Assembly: GCA_046328475.1 (NCBI GenBank)
Contig: JAXLWN010000035.1
Coordinates: 8,660-72,659 of the forward strand
Direction of reading: 5' to 3'
DNA length: 64,000 bases
Source of the DNA: CADCWN01 sp046328475
Lineage (GTDB): Bacteria; Chloroflexota; Chloroflexia; Thermomicrobiales; CADCWN01
This document shows positions 19,198 through 27,816 of the stretch, piece after piece. Under the pieces are notes generated by a model that was not told where the DNA came from, did not search any database, and worked only from the letters and a program-made list of their open reading frames with translations. The position numbers and the translations under genes were made by a program. Each line of letters starts with the position of its first letter. Position 1 is the stretch's first letter.

Positions 19198-20222
19198 CGG
19201 GGGGGTCAGAGGTCAGAGGTCAGAGGCCAGAAGTCGGAAGTGGGAAGTGGGAAGTGGGAAATCCAGACGACGAAGCCCACCAACGTTCGCAATTCGCACG
19301 GCGCGTCGCGGATTCCAGTTCGCGCAGGCGTCCCGCGTGGCGCGTGCGCGTCCCTGGCCGAACCCCCACGCCCTCACGTCCCCACGCCCTCACGCCCCCA
19401 CACCCCCACGCCCCCACAACCCCGCACCCCGCCGCCATCGCCTACGACACCATCGCCGCGACCTACGACGAGCAGGTGCGCGGCGACGAGTGGATGCGCC
19501 GCACCCTCTGGGATGCCTACCTGCGCCTCTTCCGGCCGGGGCAGCACATCCTCGACATCTCCTGCGGCACCGGGATCGACGCGATCTTCCTCGCCCGGCG
19601 CGGCATCCGCGTCACCGGCATCGACATCTCGCCGGGCATGATCGCGCAGCTGACCGCGAAGGTGGCGCAGTCGCAACTCTCCGACCGGGTCGAAGCCCAC
19701 GTCCTCGACTACGCCGACCTCGATCGCTGGCGCGATCGGCGCTTCGACGGCCTGATCGCCGCCTTCGCCGGGCTCAGCACCGCGCCGGAACTCGCCCCGT
19801 TCGCCGCGAACGCCGCCCGCCTGCTGCGCCCCGGCAGCCCCGTCGTGATCCACCTGCTCAATCGCTTCAGCCTGTGGGAATGGTTCAGCCTGCTGGCCCA
19901 CCGCCGCTGGGCCGACGCCCGGCAGCTGCCCCACCAGCGCGAGCGCACCTTCCCGATCGGCGGCCAGCCGGTCTGCCACCACCTCTGGTGGCCGGATGAA
20001 GCCGCCCGCGCCTTCGCACCACACTTCGAGGTGCGGCGCATCTACGCGCTCGGCGTGCTGCGCCCGCCCCACACCCTGCGCCGCATCCCGCCCGCGCTCG
20101 TCGCCACCCTCGAACGGCTCGAACGCCCCCTGCGCACCCGCCGCCCCTTCACCAACTGGGGCCGCCTCTTCGCCCTCGAACTCACCCGCCGCCCATCGGA
20201 TGATCGATCACCACCCGCTTAA
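19194..20222 (+). CDS. class I SAM-dependent methyltransferase with repeat-coded N-terminus
   Basis: Recognisable methyltransferase sequence begins at AIAYDTIAATYDEQVRGDEW (about 19435). Motif I is ILDISCGTGIDAIFLARRG, then VTGIDISPGMI, LLRPGSPVVIHLLNRFSLWEW and a C-terminal NWGRLFALELTR. Everything before that is translated tandem repeat (GKWEVG, RPHALTPPHPHAP). No ATG lies near the domain. GTG 19194 is given because it overlaps the previous TGA (GTGTGA) and allows translational coupling, but the native start may have been lost to repeat expansion. It is the third methyltransferase locus of the cluster, and its product resembles the 13591 enzyme in layout. Confidence 0.7.
   Translation: MTGGSEVRGQRPEVGSGKWEVGNPDDEAHQRSQFARRVADSSSRRRPAWRVRVPGRTPTPSRPHALTPPHPHAPTTPHPAAIAYDTIAATYDEQVRGDEWMRRTLWDAYLRLFRPGQHILDISCGTGIDAIFLARRGIRVTGIDISPGMIAQLTAKVAQSQLSDRVEAHVLDYADLDRWRDRRFDGLIAAFAGLSTAPELAPFAANAARLLRPGSPVVIHLLNRFSLWEWFSLLAHRRWADARQLPHQRERTFPIGGQPVCHHLWWPDEAARAFAPHFEVRRIYALGVLRPPHTLRRIPPALVATLERLERPLRTRRPFTNWGRLFALELTRRPSDDRSPPA
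19200..19262 (+). repeat. 7-bp tandem repeats (CAGAGGT, then AAGTGGG)
   Basis: CAGAGGT units pass into AAGTGGG units with the 7-base step kept across the switch. Confidence 0.8.
19370..19435 (+). repeat. 7-bp tandem repeat (ACGCCCC / ACGCCCT)
   Basis: Units of ACGCCCT, ACGTCCC and ACGCCCC run up to the first codons of the conserved methyltransferase domain. Confidence 0.75.
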
Positions 20223-20268
20223 AGTCCCCCACCGGGTACCCCTGCGGGTGGCGGGGATTTAGCCGGCC
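20218..20268 (+). repeat. TTAAAGTCCCCC palindrome family, copy 1
   Basis: CTTAAAGTCCCCCACCGG and the complementary GGCGGGGATTTAG flank a small internal hairpin. Convergent ends of the methyltransferase and flippase genes meet here. Confidence 0.6.
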
Positions 20269-21572
20269 TCCCCACGCGGCAGCCGCAGCAGCACCAGGAG
20301 GACACCCGCCGCCTTCGCCACCAACCGGGCCACCACCGCCCCCGTCACCCCGCCGAGCGGCCCCGCCGCCGATGAGGACCGCGCCAACCGCCAGCAGCAC
20401 GACAACGCGCAGCAAATCGGCCCCGGCCAGCAGTTGCGGTCGCTGGTGGTGATACGCCAGCAGCACGAGCGGCGTTGTGAGCAGGTCGAAGATGACAACC
20501 ACGAGCAGCAACTGATATAACCGCGCGGCCGGGTGATAATCCGTGCCATAGAAGGTGTCGATGAACCACCCGATCAGCAGCCCGGTCGGCAGCAACGCCA
20601 GCGCGATCAAGCCGCTCCGCACGAACCCGCGCCGCAGGTAGTGCCGCACCGCGCCGGGACCGGCCAGCGCCGCCGCCGCCGGGAGCAACACCGTGTAGAG
20701 CCCGCCATTGACGATATCGGCCTTCGCCGCCAGATTAAGCGCCAGCGCATACATCCCGGTCTCGGCCGCGTCGCGCCAGTGGTTCACCAGCAGGAGATCG
20801 AGTTGCGCGGCCAACAGCGCCGCGCTGTGCGCCAACCAGAGCCAGCGCCCGACCCGCACGAGCGCCAGTCCCTCGGCGCGCAGGACCGCCCAACCGGGCA
20901 CCCCAGCCGCCAATCGCGCGGCAACAGCGCGCACCCGACGATGAACGCCGCCAGCGAGGTCCCGATGCCGAGCACCACCAGCGCCGTGACCAGCGTCAGC
21001 CGCCCCAGCGCCGCCAGGATCACCGCCAGCACCGCCGTCAGCGCCGCGTTGGTCAGCCCCACGGCCGCGAGGCGACCGAACCGCCCGATCCCCTGGAGGA
21101 TCGCGCCGATCGCCCCGCTCAGCGCCGTCGCCACCGTGCCGAGCAGCGCCAGCGCCAGCAAATCGCCCGTCGGCAGCCCCCGTGGCCGCGCCGACCGCGA
21201 TCAGCACCACCCAACCGAGCCCCCCAACCCGAGCGCCGTCGCCGCGCGCCACCAGAGGAACGCCCGCGCCCGCTCGCTCGCGACCACCGGCTCCGCAGCC
21301 CAGACCTTCGCGATCCGCTGCACCGCCGCGTCGGTCAGCCCCGGATCGACCACCGCCCCCGCGATCGTCGCGATCGCCCCCAGCACCGCGAACGTCGCAA
21401 AAATCGTCGGCCCGAGCGACCGCGCGATCAGCACGCTGGCGACGAACCCGATCGCCAGCCGCAGCACATTCCCCGCCGTCAGGATCGCCCACCCGCGCGT
21501 CGCCGCATCCAGCAACCCCGCCAGGCGACGCACAAGGAAACCCACCAATGCCACCCCAGCCTGAACCAACAC
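20259..21572 (-). pseudogene. Wzx/flippase-like polysaccharide exporter, frame-shifted
   Basis: Reading leftwards from a GTG near 21572, coding sense runs VLVQAGVALVGFLVRRLAGLL, GNVLRLAIGFVASVLIARSLG and DPGLTDAAVQRIAKVWA. It then changes frame near 21180 (LLALALLGTVATALSGAIGA, LQGIGRFGRLAAVGLTN), again near 20910 (LLVNHWRDAAETGMYALALN, IDTFYGTDYHPAARLYQLLL) and again near 20370 (VTGAVVARLVAKAAGVLLVLL). Together this is a ~435-residue, 12-14-helix protein of the polysaccharide-transport (MATE/MVF-type) superfamily that flips lipid-linked glycan. It is the only minus-strand gene in the glycan locus. All three frame changes lie in or next to C/G runs, so sequence errors are as likely as decay. 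Confidence 0.7.
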
Positions 21573-21660
21573 CCGAACGCCGCAGTCTACGCCCCCGGCT
21601 CCCCCGAGGCAAGGACACACCCCAACGTGTGGGCCCCACCACGCCCACGCCACCACGTCC

Positions 21661-21720
21661 AGTCCGCGCAGGCGGACTTCGCGGCGAGCCGCAGCGAGCC
21701 TCCAGCCGGGACTTCAGTCC
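21661..21720 (+). repeat. two-hairpin repeat, copy 4
   Basis: AGTCCGC/GCGGACT at 21661-21678, a GCGGCGAGCCGCAGCGAGCC spacer, and GGGACT-TC-AGTCC at the end. The spacer type is that of copy 2 and the arms are those of copies 1 and 3. Confidence 0.75.
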
Positions 21721-21721
21721 A

Positions 21722-21775
21722 ACGGCCTCCCACACGCCCCCTCACGCCCACACGCCCTCACGCCCTCACCCGCCC
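21722..21775 (+). repeat. 7-bp tandem repeat (ACGCCCT)
   Basis: ACGCCCT / ACGCCCA units directly before the conserved N-terminus of the glycosyltransferase-like gene; no start codon is left in between. Confidence 0.7.
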
Positions 21776-22136
21776 TCGTCGCCCTCCTCCCCTCATCCTC
21801 GCCATCCCCGCCCTCTACGCCCTCGCCCGCCACTTCGACGGCCTCTATGGCCAGGACCCCTTCGCCTACTACGACTACGCCATCGGCCCACTCCGCGCCG
21901 CCCTCGCGCAACCAGCCCTCCCCCCGCCCTACTACTACCCACCCGGCTACCCGCTCCTCGTCACCCTCGCCACCTACCTCGTCGGCACCCGCCCCCTCGC
22001 CGGGCAACTCGTCAGCCTGCTCGCCGGGGCACTCGTCCCCCTCCTCACCGCCCTCCTCGCCCACGAAGCCCTGCACTGGGGCACTTCGGTGGATCGCCCA
22101 CGTCGCGAGGCGATCGCATCACCTGTCGCCACTGCC

Positions 22137-22250
22137 TCCTCCCCAGCGCCCCACCCTCTCCCTCGCAAGGGGGAGGGTCGCGCCGCAGCGCGGGGAGGGG
22201 TCATCACGCCCCCACGCCCCCACGCCCCTCACACCCCCACGATCCCCCGT
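22137..22250 (+). repeat. CCCTCTCCC palindrome plus ACGCCCC tract inside a gene
   Basis: CACCCTCTCCCTCGC / GGGGGAGGGT-type palindrome and GCGCCGCAGCGCGGGG, then ACGCCCC units to about 22250. They separate two parts of one membrane-protein reading sense. Confidence 0.7.
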
Positions 22251-22638
22251 TCGCCACCACCTCTCCCTACGTCATCCCCCTCATCGCCGGACTTGTGATC
22301 GCCTGCTGCGGCCAACTCTGGCAATCCGCCATCGTCATCATGAGCGACACCACCGCGCTGGCCCTTGCCACCGCAGGCGTCTGGGCGCTCCTGCGCTACA
22401 GCCGCCACCGGCATGGCGGCTGGCCTGCGCTGGCCGCCGGTTGCCTCGCCTGGGCCATCCTCACCCGCTGGGCCTACGCACTCGTCGCCCTCCCCTGCGC
22501 CCTCTACGCCCTCTGGCTCCTCATCCGCAGCACACCAGCCGAGCGCCGTCGCCTCCTGCTCCACGCCCTCGGCGCAGCGGCCATCACCATCACGATCCTC
22601 TCGCCCCTCCTCCTCCCGGCGCTCGAAACCTTACGTCA

Positions 22639-22673
22639 ACCCAATCCGCAATCCGCAATCCGCAATCCGCAAT
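22639..22673 (+). repeat. 7-bp tandem repeat (AATCCGC) within coding sequence
   Basis: Nearly five AATCCGC units, translated as NPQSAIR repeats between ALETLRQP and FSELSRWNPLY. Three units make exactly seven codons, so the frame is kept. Confidence 0.85.
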
Positions 22674-23449
22674 TCTCCGAACTCTCCCGCTGGAACCCGC
22701 TCTACGCCTTCCGGCGCGAATTCACCAACGCCGACGGCCGCCTGACCTACGAGCTACCGAACGGCCTCTACTACGCCACCCTGCCTGCCCGGCCGCTTTA
22801 CTTCACCCCCGTGCTCGCCTTCGCCACCCTGCCCGGCCTCTGGCGCATCGCCCGACGCCCAACCCCGCCGCTCTTGCTCCTCCTCGGCTGGCTCGCCGCC
22901 ATCATCGGCTTCCACGCGGGCTCGACCTGGCAAAACGTCCGCTACATCCTCGCCTGCGCCCCACCCGGCGCGATCCTGATCGCCCTCGGCCTCGCCACCC
23001 TCTGGGAGCGCCGCAACCGCCGTCTCACCATCGCCACCAGCGCCCTGCTCGCCCTCGGCCTCGCCTGGATGCTCGCCAGCAACTTCCCGCTGCTCGGCAA
23101 CTTCATCGACCGCAAAGAAGCCGACCTCGCCATCGCCCAGTCGATCACCCTCCCCGCCGACGCCCACCTCCTCAGCTTCGGCCTGACCCTCACCCTCAGC
23201 CACTACACCCCCTACCCCACCCACGAACTCTCCGAACTCACCCCCGCCACCCTCGCCGCCCTGCTCGCCGAAACCACCCCACCTACCTCGTCCTCGACGT
23301 ACCCAACATCGAAACCCAGTGGCGCAACCGCACCCCCGAAACCAACTACCACTGGCTCCGCGACACCCCCGGCCTCACCCCCTCCCAACACGGCCCCTAC
23401 ACCCTCTTCCAAATCGGCCCGAACAGCAGTCCATCCCCAGCATTCGTCT

Positions 23450-23512
23450 TCGTTACTTCGTTACTCGTTACTCGTACTCCACTCAGCACTCAGCACTCAG
23501 CACTCCAGCACT
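23450..23512 (+). repeat. 7-bp tandem repeats (GTTACTC, then AGCACTC)
   Basis: GTTACTC units followed by CAGCACT units, ending four bases before the ATG of the next glycosyltransferase. Confidence 0.8.
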
Positions 23513-23515
23513 GCC

Positions 23516-24700
23516 ATGAAGATCGCCCTCATCGTTCCCGGCTTCAGCGCCGACGAACAAGACTGGTGCATCCCCGCCCTCCGCAACCTCGTCGGAGAAC
23601 TCGCCCGCGCCGACGAAATCGTCGTCATCACCCTCCGCTACCCCTACCGCGCCGCGCGCTACACCGCGTTCGGCGCGCGGGTGATCGCCCTCGGCGGCGC
23701 GCAGGCGCGCGGCATCGCCAGCGCCGCCCTCTGGCGACGAACCCTCGCCGCCATCCGCGCCGAACACCGCCGTGGCCGCATCGACGCCCTCCACGCCTTC
23801 TGGGCCACCGAAGCCGGGGCGCTCGCCGCCGTCGCCGGGCGACTCCTCCGCATCCCCACGATCGTCAGCCTCGCGGGCGGCGAACTCGCCAACCTCCCCG
23901 ACATCGGCTACGGCGACCAACTCGCCCCCGCCCAGCGCGCCAAAGTCCGCCTCGCCCTGCGCCTCGCCACCCACGTCACCGGCGGCTCCCGCACCCTCCT
24001 CGACCTCGCCGCCCCCCACCTCCGCCACCTCCCCCCGCCCGCATCACCCCCCTCCCCCTCGGCATCGATACCACCCTCTTCACCCCATCCCCCTCCCCAT
24101 TCGTCATTCGTCATCGTCATTCGTCACTTCGTACTTCATCCCCCTCTCCCTCTCCTCTCCCCTCTCCCCTCTCGCTGGTTCACGCCGCCTCCTCGTCCCC
24201 GTCAAAGACCAGGCGCTGCTCCTCCGCGCCATCGCCCACCTCCACGCGCAGGGCCATCCCGTCACCCTCACCATCGCCGGTGAAGGCCCCGAAGAACCCC
24301 GCCTGCGCCAGCTCACCGCCGACCTCGGCCTCGCCGACGCCATCACCTTCCTCGGCGCCGTCCCCCACGACCAACTCCCCAGGCTCTACCAGTCGGGCGA
24401 CCTCTTCGTCCTCACCTCCCGCCACGAAGCCCAGGCGATGGCCCCACTCGAAGCCGCCGCCTGCGGCCTCCCGGTCGTCGGCACCGCCGTCGGCATCCTC
24501 CCCGAACTCCCCGCCTCCGCCGCCACCACCGTCCCCATCGGCGACCACGCCGCCCTCGCCGCCGCCCTCGCCGCCATCCTCACCAACCCCGCCCGCCACG
24601 CCGCCATGCGCACCGCCGCCCGCGCCGCCATCACCGACCACTACACCCTCACCAACACCGCCACCGCCTGCCGCACCCTCTACCACTCCTCGCCAGCCAC
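23516..24700 (+). pseudogene. glycosyltransferase family 4-like (group 1), frame-shifted by repeat tract
   Basis: ATG 23516 gives MKIALIVPGFSADEQDWCIP, a usual GT4 opening, then ALHAFWATEAGALAAVAGRL and IPTIVSLAGGELANLPDIGYG. Near 24035, in a C run, the sense moves frame to ITPLPLGIDTTLF. A ~85-base pyrimidine-rich repeat (24095-24175) follows, and the sense resumes in the third frame: LLVPVKDQALLLRAIAHLH, TIAGEGPEEPRLRQL, FVLTSRHEAQAMAPLEAAA. The E-x7-E region (HEAQAMAPLE) is the nucleotide-sugar site of the family. An undamaged gene would have ~375 codons. The enzyme would add a sugar to the glycan of this locus. Confidence 0.7.
24095..24175 (+). repeat. 7-bp tandem repeats (TTCGTCA, then CCTCTCC) inside a gene
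   Basis: ATTCGTC units followed by CTCTCCC units split the two Rossmann lobes of the glycosyltransferase. Confidence 0.75.
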
Positions 24701-24799
24701 CGACGCTAACCCCTCCCCAATTTCGCCCAACCTGGCACGATCTGCCCCCCTCGACGGGTCCGTAGAGATAGCGGCACCAGACACCTCCCGCCCCATCAT

Positions 24800-24825
24800 G
24801 GTAGGGGCGGGTCACCGACCCGCCC
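24800..24825 (+). repeat. GTAGGGGCG palindrome family, copy 1
   Basis: GGTAGGGGCGGGTC-ACC-GACCCGCCC: inverted repeat GGGCGGGTC / GACCCGCCC next to a GTAG leader. Related copies, in opposite orientation, lie at 43051 and 44896. The stretch 24700-25150 has no gene; it holds this and the next two repeats. Confidence 0.65.
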
Positions 24826-24920
24826 GCGTCGGGACGGCACCCGCGTCGCCCCCACCACACACCGATCCCAACCACGGAGGAGTCACAACCATGACCACCA
24901 CCCCGCATCCCAGCCACCGC

Positions 24921-24954
24921 TTAAAGTCCCCCATTCATGGGGGATTTAGGGGGC
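24921..24954 (+). repeat. TTAAAGTCCCCC palindrome family, copy 2
   Basis: TTAAAGTCCCCCATTCATGGGGGATTTAGG-like: arms CCCCCAT / ATGGGGG flanked by TTAAAGT and ATTTAGG. Confidence 0.75.
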
Positions 24955-24994
24955 CAACCCCGCCCCAGCCACACAACTCTCTGTTCACCACCGC

Positions 24995-25033
24995 CTTAAA
25001 GTCCCCCCAGCATTGGGGGGATTAGGGGGGGCC
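24995..25033 (+). repeat. TTAAAGTCCCCC palindrome family, copy 3
   Basis: A second copy only 40 bases on, TTAAAGTCCCCCCA / TTGGGGGGATTAGG. Confidence 0.75.
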
Positions 25034-25117
25034 TCCCCGCACGCCCCAGCCACCCGCATCACCCCACCAGGGGAAGAAAGAAAAAAGTGAAAATGCAAAA
25101 ACAAACCTACTTTCTAC

Positions 25118-25141
25118 CCGACTACCCGACTACCCGACTCG
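25118..25141 (+). repeat. 7-bp tandem repeat (TACCCGA)
   Basis: CTACCCGA/TACCCGACT units with a step of seven, just ahead of the nadE promoter region. Confidence 0.75.
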
Positions 25142-25157
25142 CCCTCCCCGCCAATCA

Positions 25158-25197
25158 TTTACAATCCCCACCGGGCGTGCTACGCTTACTGTACAAT
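25158..25197 (+). promoter_or_regulatory. possible nadE promoter region
   Basis: TTTACA at 25158 with TACGCT 17 bases later; a better -10-like TACAAT lies at 25192 without a clear -35. This is the only AT-rich stretch upstream of the gene. Assignment is weak. Confidence 0.3.
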
Positions 25198-25247
25198 TTA
25201 CACGAACTGGCGCGAGACAGCGCCGTCTCGCCGAAGGAGGCACACCG

Positions 25248-27079
25248 ATGGCCGCGAACACCCTCCGCCTCGCCCTCGCCCAACTCAACGTCACGGTCGG
25301 CGACCTCGATGGCAACAGCGCCAGGATCGTCGCCGCGATCGACGAGGCGCGGAGCGCGGGCGCGGGCCTGGTCGCCTTCCCCGAGCTGGCGATCACCGGC
25401 TACCCCCCGGAGGACCTGCTCCTCAAACCGGGCTTCGTCGCCGCGAACATCGCCCGCCTGAAGGCCATCGCCCCCCACACGCGCGGCATCGTCGCCGTCG
25501 TCGGCTTCGTGGACGCCAATGCCGACATCCACAACGCCGCCGCCGTGCTGGCCGACGGCGAGTGGGTCGGCACCTACCACAAGCGCTATCTGCCGAATTA
25601 CGGCGTCTTCGACGAGGATCGCTACTTCCTGCCCGGCCGCAGCGCCCCGGTCTTCTGCTTCGGCGACGTGCCGATCGGCGTCACCATCTGCGAGGACATC
25701 TGGTACCCGGTCGGCCCCACCACCCTCCAGGCCCTCGCCGGGGCGCGGCTGATCGTCAACATCAACGGCTCCCCCTACCACCGCGACAAGCAGGCCACGC
25801 GCGAGATGATGATCGCGACCCGCGCCATGGACAGCGATCTCTACGTCGCCTACGTCAACATGGTCGGCGGCCAGGACGAGCTGGTTTTCGACGGCGGCAG
25901 CATCATCGTCGACCCCTCCGGCCGGGTGATCGCCCGCGCGCCGCAGTTCGCCGAGCACCTGCTGATCGCCGACCTCGACCTCGGCGCGGTCTTCCGCTCG
26001 CGTCTCCACGACCCGCTGCGCCGCAAGGAGCACCTGCTGGACGAGCTCGCCGCCGGGGACGTGCCGAGCGTGCAACTGCCGAACCTGCCCACCCCGCCCG
26101 CCGCACCCCCCGCACCGGCGACGGGCGACGGCCTCAAGCGCACCTTCGTCGGCCTGCCCAAGCTCCCCGACACCGTCATGATGGCGCTCGACGCTGCCGC
26201 CCTCACCCCGCCGCTCGACCCGCTGGCGGAGGTCTACGGCGCGCTCGTGCTCGGCACGCGCGACTACGTGCGGAAGAACGGTTTTAAGAGCGTCATCATC
26301 GCCCTCTCCGGCGGCATCGACTCCGCCCTCGTCGCCGCCATCGCCACCGACGCGCTCGGCCCCGAGGCCGTCACCGGCATCTCGATGCCCTCGCGCTACT
26401 CCTCCGAAGGCTCGAAGGACGACGCGCGCGACCTCGCCACCAACCTCGGCATCCGCTACCTGACCATCCCCATCGAGGGCACCTTCGCCGCCGCCCTGGA
26501 AATGCTCTCGGACGCCTTCGAGGGCACCGCGCCCGGCATCGCCGAGGAGAACTTGCAGGCCCGTATCCGGGGCAACATCTCGATGGCCCTCTCCAACAAG
26601 TTCGGCTCGATCGTCCTCACCACCGGCAACAAGAGCGAGATGGCGGTCGGCTACGCCACGATCTACGGCGACATGGCCGGTGGCTTCGCCGTGATTAAGG
26701 ACGTGCCCAAGACCCTCGTCTTCGCCCTCTCGCGCTGGCGCAACGAGCAGGGCGACGGGATCGTCATCCCGGTCTCCACCATCGAGAAGCCCCCCTCCGC
26801 CGAGTTGCGCCCCGACCAGAAGGACACCGACTCCCTGCCCCCCTACGACGTGCTCGACCCGATTCTCCAGGCCTACGTCGAGGAGGACCGCAGCGCCGAC
26901 GAAATCGTCGCCGCCGGTGCCGATCACGCCTCGTCGCCCGCGTCATCCGCATGGTGGACCTGAACGAGTACAAGCGCCGCCAGGCCGCGCCCGGCGTCAA
27001 GATCACCGCCCGCGCCTTCGGCCGCGACCGCCGCCTCCCGATCACCAACCGCTTCCGCGACACGCCGAAGACCAACTGA
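25248..27079 (+). CDS. nadE: glutamine-dependent NAD+ synthetase (frame change near the 3' end)
   Basis: Makes NAD+ from deamido-NAD, ATP and glutamine. ATG 25248 follows AAGGAGG. The N-terminal nitrilase-like glutaminase domain shows the Glu-Lys-Cys triad: FPELAITGYPPEDLLL, YHKRYLPNYGVFDE and GVTICEDIWYP. The C-terminal ATP-pyrophosphatase domain has IIALSGGIDSALVAAIATDA and LTTGNKSEMAVGYATIYGDM. The first frame stops at 26961-26963 after ADHASSPASSAWWT. A missing base in GCCTCGTC near 26928 restores ARVIRMVDLNEYKRRQAAPG to the TGA at 27077, which is the usual C-terminus. In an essential enzyme this points to a sequence error. The full length would be about 610 residues. Confidence 0.9.
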
Positions 27080-27114
27080 TAGCAGAGGATCGCGTCGCTA
27101 CAAGCGGGCGCAGC

Positions 27115-27592
27115 TCACACCTGCGCTCGCGCCCGCTCGTAACGATAGAGCGCGATGCTCGCCCCGGTCGCCGGATTCGTCTCCGCTGATCTCCCCGACG
27201 CGGACATAGCCCGAACGCTCGTAGAGCCTTTGGGCGGGCAGACTCCCCTGCGGCGTCACCAGCCACCAGAGACGCGCATCGGGGAAGGTCGCATCGAGGA
27301 AGGCGAGCGCCTGCGCCCCGTAGCCGAACCCCTGCGCCGCCGGGTCCACGAAGAGGGTGTTGAGAAAGTACCGCCCCTCCCCTTCATCGGCCACGATGAT
27401 CCCCCCGACGATCTCCCCAGCCTCGCGCATGACGAAGTAGTGCAGCTGCTCGCGGATAATCCGGTGCCAGGCCGGGTCGCCAAAGCCCGCCGGTCCCATC
27501 CCATACCGTTCCCGGTCATCGGCAAAGGCGCGACCGTGGGCTTTGACCAACGCCGGAATATCCTCGGCTTCGGCCACCGCAATCTCTAGCAT
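27115..27592 (-). CDS. GNAT-family N-acetyltransferase (frame change near the 3' end)
   Basis: Start ATG at 27592 gives MLEIAVAEAEDIPALVKAHG. The acetyl-CoA-binding motif A region reads FLNTLFVDPAAQGFGYGAQA (Q-x-x-G-x-G/A type), followed by DARLWWLVTPQGSLPAQRLYERSGYVRVGE, a canonical motif B. Downstream of GEISGDE the reading frame slips. With one base removed near 27165 the sequence ends in NPATGASIALYRYERARAQV and a stop at 27115, which looks native; uncorrected, it runs on to 27098. The substrate is unknown. It converges with nadE. Confidence 0.8.
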
Positions 27593-27713
27593 GGCCCCCA
27601 CCTCCAGGACGACGAAACGCCCACCTGCCCCATCCGTTACACCATCAGCCACCGAGCGCCGCCAGCGCCTCGCCATGGGGCATCGGGCGGTAGCACAGGC
27701 GCTGGACCGGAAC

Positions 27714-27771
27714 CTAACCGACGAAGGTCGGTTTTGTGGCCCGCAGGCCCTCAGGCGCGGTTTCAACCGCC
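27714..27771 (+). repeat. two-hairpin repeat, variant copy 5
   Basis: AACCGAC/GTCGGTT, a TTGTGGCCCGCAGGC spacer, and GCGGTT-TC-AACCGC (27757-27770). All arms differ from the other copies while pairing and spacer are kept. Confidence 0.65.
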
Positions 27772-27816
27772 AATGCAACTCGTCGCAACCCTATCACACA
27801 CCACCAAGGAGTCCCA

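Larger units (their letters stand above)
21776..23440 (+). pseudogene. GT39/ArnT-like membrane glycosyltransferase, interrupted by repeats and frame changes
   Basis: Coding sense starts at ILAIPALYALARHFDGLYGQ and continues DPFAYYDYAIGPLRAAL, PPGYPLLVTLATYLVG and LLTALLAHEALHWG (frame 1). A ~170-base insert made of CCCTCTCCC and ACGCCCC repeats (22085-22260) shifts the frame. Sense resumes at PYVIPLIAGLVIACCGQLWQ, with MSDTTALALATAGVWALL and the TM-rich remainder, and shifts again near 23275 into YLVLDVPNIETQWRNR and GPYTLFQIGPN. The acidic DPFAYYDYA motif in the first loop and many TM helices fit the polyprenyl-phosphate-sugar-dependent transferases. In-frame NPQSAIR repeats at 22639-22673 are an internal 7-bp tract. 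No credible start codon remains. Confidence 0.65.

Noticed and set aside
20533..21564. 343-residue plus-strand frame
   Set aside because: Antisense to the flippase sense on the minus strand; Ser/Arg/Ala-rich with no domain.
24895..25025. Small plus-strand gene starting at the ATG of GTCACAACCATGACC
   Set aside because: Although an RBS-like GGAGGAG precedes it, the frame runs only through palindromic repeats.
26900..27079. Programmed frameshift in nadE
   Set aside because: No slippery heptamer with a following structure is seen, and similar shifts occur in many unrelated genes; an indel is simpler.
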